From assembly GCF_019802125.1 (NCBI RefSeq), contig NZ_JAHVHT010000006.1, forward strand, positions 1 through 64,000: 64,000 nt of DNA, given 5' to 3'. A program made the translations under genes and the position numbers. This DNA is from Tateyamaria omphalii. Lineage in GTDB: Bacteria > Pseudomonadota > Alphaproteobacteria > Rhodobacterales > Rhodobacteraceae. Within the stretch, counting starts at the first letter, position 1, and every line of letters begins with the position of its first letter. Under the pieces are notes generated by a model. It made no database searches. It was not told where the DNA came from and saw only the letters and a program-made list of their open reading frames with translations. Below, piece by piece: positions 16,950 to 25,034 of the stretch.

Positions 16950-19274
16950 GTGTTACAACGCAGCGACAGCTTTGCGCCACAACGGGTGCGGTACCGGGGT
17001 CTCAAGGACACGTCGACCCTGCGCCGCGACGTGCGGTATGGAGGTATGGACCGGGTCCACGTTCGGGCCGGTTCAGTCATCTCCATCACCGCGACCGACG
17101 GCGGATGCGACGTCTGGCTCACCGCGCTGCCGGACGCTGCAAGAGACTTCGGTGTCAGCGCATTCGAAGGAGTAACCGGCACAGGCGACGCGCTGCCCAA
17201 ATCCGGCTACGACACCCGCGCGCTGAAAGCCATCGCGCAAGGACGCGACACCGCGCTCTCCGAAGCGCGGGCGCTGCACATCTTCACCACCGACGACGCG
17301 CCAGGCGAAACCCATATCGGCAAGGTCACGCAGGACGCTGACCTGTTCTGCATCCTGCCCGCCCAAAAAGGCTTCATCGAAACCGGCGCGGGCGGCAGCG
17401 TGACACTGACCGTCCAGCCACCTGCAGGCGACGGTTTCGAGCTCACCCTGCCCGAGCCGCTGGGCCACGTGGTCGACGAATGGCGCGTAAATCGCGGCAC
17501 CGCGCACGCCTACACGCTCAAAAAGGGACAATTCGTCCAGATCATCGACGTCGAAGGGCAGCAATGCTCCGACTTCATGGCGATGCGGGCGGACGCGCTT
17601 GATCAGGGCACCGAACGCTACATCGACAGCACTGTTTCGCGCACCATGGCGCGCGGCGCCTACCCCACGCCCGGCCTGCACGACAAGTTCTTTGACCAAG
17701 ACATGGTGCCCCTTCTGGCACTCCGCCAAGACACGGTTGGCCGCCACGACACCTTCGCGCTCGCCTGCACCGCCCGCGGGTACGAAGAACGCGGCTTTCC
17801 CGGCCACATCAACTGCTCCGACAACATCTCGGGCGCCTTCGCCCCCTACGGCATCGGCAACCGCCGCGCATGGCCTGCGATCAACTTCTTCTTCAACTCG
17901 TGGATCGACTGGCAGAACCACCACATCGCCGCGGACGAGGCGTGGTCCCGCCCCGGCGATCACGTGACGATGCAGGCGCTCACCGACCTCGTCTGCGTCT
18001 CCACCGCCTGTCCCGACGACGTGGACCCGATCAATGGATGGAACCCAACGGATGTCCACGTGCGCATCTACGACGAAAACAGCCGGATACAGCACGCCGT
18101 CGCATGGCGCGCCAACCCCGAGGACGCAGCGCAAATGACCGCCCACTCCGCCTTCCATCCGCGCATCTCAAAACTGACAAGCAGCTACCAGGTCGCGCGG
18201 CAGCTTTGGATGCCCACGCAATACGACGCCACGGGGGCCATCGCCGAATACTGGGCCTGCAAGAACGCCGCCACGCTGCAGGACATGTCGGGCCTGCGCA
18301 AGTTCGACATCATCGGCCCGGACGCCGAGGAACTCCTGCAAATCTGCCTGACGCGCAACGCAGCCAGACTGTCCCAACATCGCGGCTTCTACGCCCTGAT
18401 CTGCGACGCACGCGGGTCGGTGCTGGACGACGGCACGCTCTTCCGGCTCGAAGACACGGCCTTCCGCTGGTGCTGCGGCTCGGACAACTCGGGCCTGCAC
18501 CTGCGCGAACAGGCAGCGGCCCACGGGTTGAACGTCCGGGTGCTCAGCTACGGCGACAAGATCCAGAACCTCGCCCTTCAGGGCCCCAAGTCCCGAGATA
18601 TCTTGCGCAAGATCGTCTTCACGCAGCCCTCGCGCCCGTCCCTCGACAACCTCAAATGGTTCGGCTTCACCATCGCCCGGCTGCACGACCGCGACGGGCC
18701 GATGTTCATGCTCTGCCGCACGGGCTTCACCGGGGAACTCGGCTACGAACTCTTCTGCGACAGCGCCGACGCGGTTACCATCTGGGACGCGCTCATGGAG
18801 GCTGGCGCACCCGACGGGCTGGTGCCCATGGGCGGCAACGCACTGGAAATGCTGCGGATCGAAGCGGGGCTGATGATCTCGGGCGCCGAATTCGGTCCCG
18901 AAGCGGACGCCTTTGAATCCGGCCTCGGCTTTGCCGTCGATCTGAAAAAGGAAAACTTCATCGGGCGCACCGCCCTTGAACGCAACAACACGGCACCACG
19001 GCGCAAGCTCGTGGGCCTGCACATGGCCGGCAATGAGGTGCCCGTCCATGGCGATGGCATCTTTGTGGGACGCGAGCAGGTGGGCACGATCACCAGTGCC
19101 TGCCACTCCCCCGCACTCGGACATGCAATCTGCATGGCCCGGGTCGCCGTCGAAAACGCCGCACCCGGCACGGAACTGGAAGTGGGCAAACTGGACGGAC
19201 ATATGAAGCGCCTCGGCGCAACGCTTGTCGATCTGCCCTTCCTCGACCCAAAAAGAGAAAAGGCACGCGCTTGA
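16950..19274 (+). CDS. DUF1989-GcvT fusion enzyme
   Basis: A 774-residue cytoplasmic protein from GTG 16950 (CAGGGA upstream). Residues about 1-170 look like a degenerate copy of the next domain. Residues about 180-375 are DUF1989 (urea-carboxylase-associated family), with GQQCSDF (Cys206), GHINCSDN (His286, Cys289) and GWNPTDVHVRIYD as likely metal or active-site motifs. Residues about 415-774 are a GcvT/DmdA-type folate-dependent aminomethyltransferase (YALICDARGSVLDDGTLFRL, ALQGPKSRDILRKIV, RTGFTGELGYELFC). Some DUF1989 proteins act as carboxyguanidine deiminases; GcvT domains move one-carbon units to tetrahydrofolate. It is coupled to ProVWX (TTGA overlap), so the substrate is probably an imported N-methylated compound. 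Exact reaction unknown. Confidence 0.85.
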   Translation: MLQRSDSFAPQRVRYRGLKDTSTLRRDVRYGGMDRVHVRAGSVISITATDGGCDVWLTALPDAARDFGVSAFEGVTGTGDALPKSGYDTRALKAIAQGRDTALSEARALHIFTTDDAPGETHIGKVTQDADLFCILPAQKGFIETGAGGSVTLTVQPPAGDGFELTLPEPLGHVVDEWRVNRGTAHAYTLKKGQFVQIIDVEGQQCSDFMAMRADALDQGTERYIDSTVSRTMARGAYPTPGLHDKFFDQDMVPLLALRQDTVGRHDTFALACTARGYEERGFPGHINCSDNISGAFAPYGIGNRRAWPAINFFFNSWIDWQNHHIAADEAWSRPGDHVTMQALTDLVCVSTACPDDVDPINGWNPTDVHVRIYDENSRIQHAVAWRANPEDAAQMTAHSAFHPRISKLTSSYQVARQLWMPTQYDATGAIAEYWACKNAATLQDMSGLRKFDIIGPDAEELLQICLTRNAARLSQHRGFYALICDARGSVLDDGTLFRLEDTAFRWCCGSDNSGLHLREQAAAHGLNVRVLSYGDKIQNLALQGPKSRDILRKIVFTQPSRPSLDNLKWFGFTIARLHDRDGPMFMLCRTGFTGELGYELFCDSADAVTIWDALMEAGAPDGLVPMGGNALEMLRIEAGLMISGAEFGPEADAFESGLGFAVDLKKENFIGRTALERNNTAPRRKLVGLHMAGNEVPVHGDGIFVGREQVGTITSACHSPALGHAICMARVAVENAAPGTELEVGKLDGHMKRLGATLVDLPFLDPKREKARA

Positions 19275-20329
19275 ACGACAACAGGGAAGAAGGGGTGGTC
19301 GTCACCCGCAACGTTTGGAAAATCTTTGGCAGCCGCGCAGACGAAGCGATGGAAGCCGTCCGCAGGGACAACCTGTCCAAGGCCGAGGTGCTGGAGCAAT
19401 TCGGCGCCGTCGTGGGGGTCAAGGATGTCTCGATCTCCGTCGGTGAGGGCGAGATTTTCTGCATCATGGGCCTCTCGGGCTCGGGCAAATCCACCCTCGT
19501 GCGGCACATCAACCGCCTGATCGAACCCACGGGTGGCGACATCCTGATCAACGGGGCCAATGTTGGCCAACTCAACGCCGAAGAGCTTCGCGCCATGCGC
19601 GCCGACAAGATCGGCATGGTGTTCCAGAACATGGCGCTCTTGCCCCACCGCACGGTGCGCGACAACGTCGCCCTGTCGCTGGAGCTGCGCAACGTCGACG
19701 CCTACACCCGCGCGCAAGTCGCCGACCGCGTGATCGAACTGGTCAGCCTGCAAGGCTACGGCGACCGCCTGCCTTCCGAACTGTCGGGTGGGATGCAGCA
19801 GCGCGTGGGCCTCGCCCGCGCCATGGCCGCCGACCCGGACATCCTCTTGATGGACGAACCCTTCTCGGCCCTCGACCCGCTGATCCGGCGGGTGCTTCAG
19901 GACGAATTCCTCGACCTGTCGAAGTCGATGAACAAGACCACGCTCTTCATCACCCACGACCTGGATGAGGCGATCCGCATGGGCAACCGCATCGCCATCA
20001 TGAAGGATGGCGAGATCGTGCAAGTGGGCACACCCGAAGACATCGTGACCAAGCCCGCTGACGACTACGTGGCGGACTTCGTGGCTGGCATCTCCAAGCT
20101 GAAGCTGCTCTATGCACACACAGTCATGGAACCGCTCGAAGCCTACGAACAACGCAAGGGACCCATCCCGCAGGCCGAGGCCCCCGTGGCCGAACCCGAC
20201 GACGACCTCGACAAGCTGATCGCGCTCAGCGTCAACCAGGACCACCCGGTGCTGATCAAGTCGGACGGCAACGTCGTGGGCGTGGTGTCCAAAGATGCAA
20301 TCCTGCACGGCGTCCAGGGGGAGGCGTAA
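19271..20329 (+). CDS. proV: Betaine/proline-type ABC transporter ATP-binding protein
   Basis: A 352-residue ATPase of the ProV/OpuAA group that powers uptake of quaternary amines. Walker A GLSGSGKST is at residues 67-75, followed by the Q-loop (GMVFQNMALLPHRTV), signature LSGGMQQR, Walker B ILLMDEPFSALDP and the H-loop FITHDLDEA. A single short CBS-like region at the end (LIKSDGNVVGVVSKDAILHG) replaces the longer tandem CBS pair of ProV. It starts at TTG 19271, overlapping the fusion-enzyme stop by 4 bases. Cytoplasmic face of the inner membrane, partner of the next gene. Confidence 0.92.
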   Translation: MNDNREEGVVVTRNVWKIFGSRADEAMEAVRRDNLSKAEVLEQFGAVVGVKDVSISVGEGEIFCIMGLSGSGKSTLVRHINRLIEPTGGDILINGANVGQLNAEELRAMRADKIGMVFQNMALLPHRTVRDNVALSLELRNVDAYTRAQVADRVIELVSLQGYGDRLPSELSGGMQQRVGLARAMAADPDILLMDEPFSALDPLIRRVLQDEFLDLSKSMNKTTLFITHDLDEAIRMGNRIAIMKDGEIVQVGTPEDIVTKPADDYVADFVAGISKLKLLYAHTVMEPLEAYEQRKGPIPQAEAPVAEPDDDLDKLIALSVNQDHPVLIKSDGNVVGVVSKDAILHGVQGEA

Positions 20330-20330
20330 C

Positions 20331-21917
20331 ATGACCGACACAACACCCGATCAAATGGGCGGCGCACCTGCTGCCGCCACGGACGAAACCAAACCCTTCG
20401 TCGAGTTCGCCGACAAATCCGGCGGCTACTTTGCCGAAACCTTCCTCTCCATCCAAAAGGCCAAGCTGCCCGCCACCCACGTCAACTGGATGGCGGCCAT
20501 CGCGGGCTTCCCATGGGCCGCCCTGCGCGCCAACAAGATGCTGTTCTGGATCGGCTTCCTGATCGACCTCGTGGCAGCGGTCTATCTCATGCAGGTCTGG
20601 AAGTTCTCCCGCGCCGCCGAACAGGCGGTCATCGACAACAAGGATTTCCTGGTCGAACGGTTCGAAAACTGGACCACGTCCAGCCTCTGGGCCGCCGTGA
20701 TCATCTTCATCCTCGGTCGCGTCATCTTCGGTTGGCTCGCCGACCGGCTCTACTTCCGCCAGTACAACACCTGGCGCGTCGACCATTCCAAACCCTCCGG
20801 TTGGGACATGAAACGGCTCGTCTGGGCGACACTGATCGTAGCTATGATCGCGCCCCTCATGCTCTACCGCGCCTCGCAATTCCCGCCCGAAGAACGGACC
20901 TGCATCAAACAGGCCCGCTCCATCGCCGCGGGCGAAGAGGTCGCGTTCAAGGACCAGTTCGACTGCATGATCATCGGGGAATTCCCCACCATCGTCTGGC
21001 TGGAACGGCGCGACACGGTCACCTACCCCCGCGACGACAACGGCGACCGCTTTGTGCGCCGCGAAGCCCCGCGTGAGGGTCTGCCACCGGTCAACCTCAA
21101 CAGCTACACGGCCCAGCTCATCGATGACGGCATCGGCTACCTGACGGCGTTCTATGGCTTCTTCTTCGACGGGATCACGACCTTCCTGCGGTCGATGCTG
21201 TCGGCCATCACGGCGGTCTTCGTGGGCACGCCATGGATCATCGCCATGGGGGCGATCATGGCGATCAGTTACACGATGGCCGGGGCCCGAATAACCATAT
21301 TCGTGGCCGCATCGCTCTGTTACCTCGCCCTCTTCGGCTTCTGGCAAACAGCGATGGACACGATGAGCCTCGTGGTCGCGGCCTCGATCATCTGCATCGT
21401 CTTCGGCCTGCCCCTGGGCATATGGGTCGGCAAATCGAAACGGGGGCAAGCGATCATCACGCCCATCCTCGACATCATGCAGACGATCCCGTCCTTCGTG
21501 TATCTGCTGCCTGCGGTCGCCTTCTTCTCGATCGGCAAACCGCCGGGCATTCTGGCCACAGTGATCTTCGCCATGCCCCCCATGGTGCGTCTCACGGCCC
21601 TCGGCATCCGCCACGTGCCCGAGAACACCAAGGAAGCGGCCCTGGCCTTCGGCGCCAACCCACGGCAACTCTTGATGAAGGTCGAACTGCCCCAGGCCCT
21701 GCCGTCGATCATGGCAGGGGTCAACCAGGTGGTGATGATGGCATTGTCCATGGTCGTCGTGGCCGCGCTGATCGGCGCAGGCGGCATGGGCTTTATCGTG
21801 ACGGAGGCGCTCGCGAACACTCGCACGGGCGCAGGCATCCTGGCCGGCATCGGCATCGCGCTTCTGGCGATGATGATCGACCGCGTGGTCCAGAAGGCCA
21901 ACACCGTCAAACACTAA
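20331..21917 (+). CDS. proW: Betaine/proline-type ABC transporter permease
   Basis: A 528-residue inner-membrane permease of the ProW/OpuAB family, with ATG 20331 next to GGGGGAGG. The N-terminal half (to about residue 300) is longer than in E. coli ProW, with extra helices and a soluble segment around residues 190-250. The C-terminal half carries the binding-protein-dependent transport fold and the EAA loop EAALAFGANPRQLLMKVELPQALPSIMAGV that contacts the ATPase. It follows proV by one base. Roseobacter relatives with this long form exist, but the role of the insertion is not known to me. Confidence 0.92.
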   Translation: MTDTTPDQMGGAPAAATDETKPFVEFADKSGGYFAETFLSIQKAKLPATHVNWMAAIAGFPWAALRANKMLFWIGFLIDLVAAVYLMQVWKFSRAAEQAVIDNKDFLVERFENWTTSSLWAAVIIFILGRVIFGWLADRLYFRQYNTWRVDHSKPSGWDMKRLVWATLIVAMIAPLMLYRASQFPPEERTCIKQARSIAAGEEVAFKDQFDCMIIGEFPTIVWLERRDTVTYPRDDNGDRFVRREAPREGLPPVNLNSYTAQLIDDGIGYLTAFYGFFFDGITTFLRSMLSAITAVFVGTPWIIAMGAIMAISYTMAGARITIFVAASLCYLALFGFWQTAMDTMSLVVAASIICIVFGLPLGIWVGKSKRGQAIITPILDIMQTIPSFVYLLPAVAFFSIGKPPGILATVIFAMPPMVRLTALGIRHVPENTKEAALAFGANPRQLLMKVELPQALPSIMAGVNQVVMMALSMVVVAALIGAGGMGFIVTEALANTRTGAGILAGIGIALLAMMIDRVVQKANTVKH

Positions 21918-21947
21918 CCAAGAATGAGTTCAATAAGGGAGACACAT

Positions 21948-22898
21948 ATGAAACTCATCACAACCCTCACCGCTGCAGGGGCGCTGTCCGTCGCCGCAGT
22001 GGGTGCATCGGCACAGGAAAAGGTCGCCATCTCCGACCTCAACTGGACCGGCGCCAAGGCCATCGCCCACGTGATCAAAACGGTCATCGAAGGGCCGCTG
22101 AACTCCGAAGCCGAAATCGTCGAAGGCCTGTCCGACCAGGCCATCATCGGCGCAGGCATGGACAAGGGCGACGGCTCTGCCGACGTCTGGACCGACATGT
22201 GGATGCCGAACCAGCAAGCGCCCTGGGACAAGTATATCGAAGACGCAGGCACGGTCGCTCACAACCAACCCTATGCCGGCACCCAGCAGATGTACGTGCC
22301 CAGCTACATGTCCGACCAGATCAAGTCCTTCGAGGACCTGAAGGACCCGGCGGTCGCCGCCATGTTCGACAAGGACGGCAACGGCAAGGGCGAATACTGG
22401 GCCGGTGACGCCTCGTGGAAATCCACGAAAATCTGGCAGGTCAAGATGAAGTCCTATGGCCTGTCCGAACTGTGGGAGCCGGAGATTATCTCCGACGCGA
22501 CCTTCAAGGCGCAGCTGAAAACATCCTACGGCAACCAGAAGCCGATCCTGTTCTACTACTGGACGCCCGAATGGATCCACGCCGCCTATGACATCTCGCC
22601 CCTGGCCGAGCCCGAGCACACCGAAGGCTGCATGAACCTGCAGCTCGACGGCGAAGATTGGCTGGAAGTGTCCGAAGCAGGCTGCAAGACGCCCGACGCG
22701 TCGATCTATGTCAGCTACTCCAAGTCCCTGGAAGAGCGGAACCCGCCCGCGGCCAAGTTCCTGAGCCAGATCCAACTGGACCCGGCAGTCGTGAACGACT
22801 GGATCCTGAAAATCGGTCGGGATGAAATGGACCCGCAGGACGTGGCCGAAGAGTGGGTCGCAGAAAACATGGACATCGTCGAAGGCTGGATCAACTAA
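21948..22898 (+). CDS. proX: Betaine-type ABC transporter substrate-binding protein
   Basis: A 316-residue periplasmic binding protein of the OpuAC/ProX family. Signal peptide residues 1-22 (MKLITTLTAAGALSVAAVGASA) with cleavage before QEK. The mature protein has DLNWTGAKAIAHVIKTVIE, DGSADVWTDMWMPN and FYYWTPEWIHAAYDI. Such aromatic residues build the cation-pi box for quaternary ammonium groups in this family. ATG 21948 follows AAGGGAG. Last gene of the operon, ending at a strong terminator. Confidence 0.92.
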   Translation: MKLITTLTAAGALSVAAVGASAQEKVAISDLNWTGAKAIAHVIKTVIEGPLNSEAEIVEGLSDQAIIGAGMDKGDGSADVWTDMWMPNQQAPWDKYIEDAGTVAHNQPYAGTQQMYVPSYMSDQIKSFEDLKDPAVAAMFDKDGNGKGEYWAGDASWKSTKIWQVKMKSYGLSELWEPEIISDATFKAQLKTSYGNQKPILFYYWTPEWIHAAYDISPLAEPEHTEGCMNLQLDGEDWLEVSEAGCKTPDASIYVSYSKSLEERNPPAAKFLSQIQLDPAVVNDWILKIGRDEMDPQDVAEEWVAENMDIVEGWIN

Positions 22899-22920
22899 GC
22901 AGCCCTGATCGTTCTACAGA

Positions 22921-22953
22921 CCCGGCGCGAGGGATGCCTCGCGCCGGGTTTTC
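22921..22953 (+). terminator. Rho-independent terminator after proX
   Basis: A 12-base perfect stem CCCGGCGCGAGG / CCTCGCGCCGGG with a GATG loop, followed by TTTTCTTT. It ends the fusion enzyme-proVWX transcript and sits in front of the convergent serine hydrolase gene. Confidence 0.9.
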
Positions 22954-22977
22954 TTTGCCCGACTGCTGCCTGCGCAC

Positions 22978-24876
22978 TCACCACGTCAACGCAGCCGTCG
23001 GCACATTCCACACCCACGCGACAACCAAAACCCATCCAAAGCACGCAACAGCCGCCAGCGTTGCACCTCGTTCGCCGAGTGGTATCCGTGTCGCCGGGAC
23101 AACTGACCTCGCTATTGCCCAAACCAGCGCAAGCGCGATGGCCACGCACAGACCTGTTGCAATCCACAAGTCATCGCCTGGTGACGCCTGACTGGACAGA
23201 TCACGACCACTGATGATCGGGGTGATGATGACGTAACACCCCGGGACCCCGATCAACCCGACCGCACCAAGCCACGTGGCTGCTCCGATAATACTCCGCC
23301 GGGCACGCCAGGCGAGTGCAATCCCGATCATGCAGAAAAGCACACCACCGACCGTCGCCCATAGTGCGGAATCCAAAGACACACCGCTGTGCCAAAAACC
23401 GACGCGGTCAAATGTTTGCATACCACCGTTCAAATTTGCGCCCACGACACGGCCCGCCGCGTCGCGTATGAACCCAAGCGGCACGTCGCCTTCGGCCGTT
23501 TCGAACTGATCAGTCCCTATGGGTTCAAACCGCAACGGATAGCCCAACCCAGAGACAAGAAGCGCACCGTTATCAGTCGCAGACACATCAAAAGCATGGG
23601 TGTTCAGCACATGCAGCCTGTCCAAACCAGAGGTGTTGCGGCGCGTCATCATGTAACGGCCTTCCATCTCTTGTAAGCAGACGTCATCGCACGCGATGCG
23701 CTCCGCAACAGGACGTGTATCTGGGGAAATCACTTCTCGCAGCACGCGGCGCGGAAGTGCCGCCAACGCTGAACCGCCAGGGCTGTTGGCCGCAACGAAA
23801 AAGCCGAGATCAAGCTCGGGAACAAGCACCATGTTGGTGTGGAACCCGAAATGCGATCCGGCATGATGGTACACTTCATGTCCAGCCCAAGTTTCGGACC
23901 AGAGACCCTTGGTCCGCGATGTGAACCCGGGACGATCTGGCCACATCGGCGCGTACAGGTCGGCAACGGCAGTTGAACCTGCCCCATCAACAGCGGTGTC
24001 TCCCAACAGAAGCTGCATCACGCGGCCCATGTTTTCAGCGCTTAGCGCCAAGCCGCCCGAAGCCGTGTGCGGCTGTGGAAACGGCGTGGGGTCAACGCCG
24101 ACATATTGCCCGGCATTCCACACATGAAACGGGCTCGCGCCATTCTGATCCTTGGGCATGTGCATGGCACGCAGATCGTAGACACCGTGCGGCGCGAGCA
24201 TTTCAGCGATGTAGTCGGTCAGGGGCGTACCAGCGACCTGGGCCACGATTTCACCAAGCAGGACATAGCTGGCGTTTGAATAGGCGATGACGTCTTCCGG
24301 CGGACGCACCTGGCGCGGCAAAATTGCGGAAATATGGTCAATGGCATTTTCAGCGCCGATGGCCTCAGGCGTCGTGAAATACCCCGCGTACCGTTCCTCA
24401 AGACCGGCCGTATGACTTAACAAATGACGCACCCGGACCTCACCAAACCGCTGGTCCAGCTTGAGCCCCGGCAAGTGCTGCGCAATCGGATCATCAAGCG
24501 TCAACCGCCCTTCACGCTCCAACTGCAGAATTGCCCAAGCCGTAAAAACCTTGGAAATGGACGCAAGTGGGATCACATCCTGTTCCGGGGACATCAATCG
24601 CCCGGTGCGCGCATCCCCCAGCCTGTAACCCCGCGACAAGATCACGTCGTCCCCAGAGACGACAACGACAACCGCGCCAGCGACAGCATCCTGATCCAGG
24701 CCGGTTGTCACAACACCGTCGACAAACCCGCTCAACTCTGCCTGCCACTGATCATCCGATGGCACCTCACCCGCGGCCAAAGACGCAGTAACCACCCATG
24801 ACAGTGCAGCAAAAACGACGAACAGCCCCAGTACAACGTTCCGAAATGGGCGCAAAAATGTGCTTGATGTGGTCAA
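22978..24876 (-). CDS. Beta-lactamase-fold serine hydrolase with C-terminal membrane domain
   Basis: A 632-residue protein of the class C beta-lactamase / CubicO family. TTG 24876 was chosen because AAGGAG lies nine bases upstream and the signal anchor VVLGLFVVFAALSWVVTASLAAG follows directly; the frame stays open to 24948. The catalytic SxxK motif is SISK in VIPLASISKVFTAW and the Tyr motif is YSN in DVIAYSNASYVLLGEIV. About 380 residues of periplasmic hydrolase are followed by a linker domain and roughly four membrane helices in the last 150 residues. Members are esterases, peptidases or D-aminopeptidases; substrate unknown. Single gene, convergent with proX. Confidence 0.85.
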   Translation of the reverse strand: MTTSSTFLRPFRNVVLGLFVVFAALSWVVTASLAAGEVPSDDQWQAELSGFVDGVVTTGLDQDAVAGAVVVVVSGDDVILSRGYRLGDARTGRLMSPEQDVIPLASISKVFTAWAILQLEREGRLTLDDPIAQHLPGLKLDQRFGEVRVRHLLSHTAGLEERYAGYFTTPEAIGAENAIDHISAILPRQVRPPEDVIAYSNASYVLLGEIVAQVAGTPLTDYIAEMLAPHGVYDLRAMHMPKDQNGASPFHVWNAGQYVGVDPTPFPQPHTASGGLALSAENMGRVMQLLLGDTAVDGAGSTAVADLYAPMWPDRPGFTSRTKGLWSETWAGHEVYHHAGSHFGFHTNMVLVPELDLGFFVAANSPGGSALAALPRRVLREVISPDTRPVAERIACDDVCLQEMEGRYMMTRRNTSGLDRLHVLNTHAFDVSATDNGALLVSGLGYPLRFEPIGTDQFETAEGDVPLGFIRDAAGRVVGANLNGGMQTFDRVGFWHSGVSLDSALWATVGGVLFCMIGIALAWRARRSIIGAATWLGAVGLIGVPGCYVIITPIISGRDLSSQASPGDDLWIATGLCVAIALALVWAIARSVVPATRIPLGERGATLAAVACFGWVLVVAWVWNVPTAALTW

Positions 24877-24976
24877 CGCAAATGGCTCCTTGCAACGAAA
24901 AGTAGAAATGACTTGGAGCACATGTTTGGGTCGCGACCAGCCATTCAAGCAGGCCGCGAACGTTTTTTCTGTCCAG

Positions 24977-25005
24977 ACAAAAAAACCCCGCCGTCTCCGG
25001 CGGGG
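24977..25005 (-). terminator. Rho-independent terminator of rpoBC
   Basis: On the minus strand the stem CCCCGCCG / CGGCGGGG (24986-24993 and 24998-25005, loop of four) is followed by a run of T (plus-strand A at 24979-24985). It lies 30 bases past the rpoC stop. Confidence 0.92.
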
Positions 25006-25034
25006 CTTTCAATCTCAAAACCGAAAGATCGGGA

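Noticed and set aside
20256-21914. 552-codon minus-strand frame opposite proW
   Set aside because: Shadow with Asp/His/Gly-rich composition; proW has clear helices and an EAA loop.
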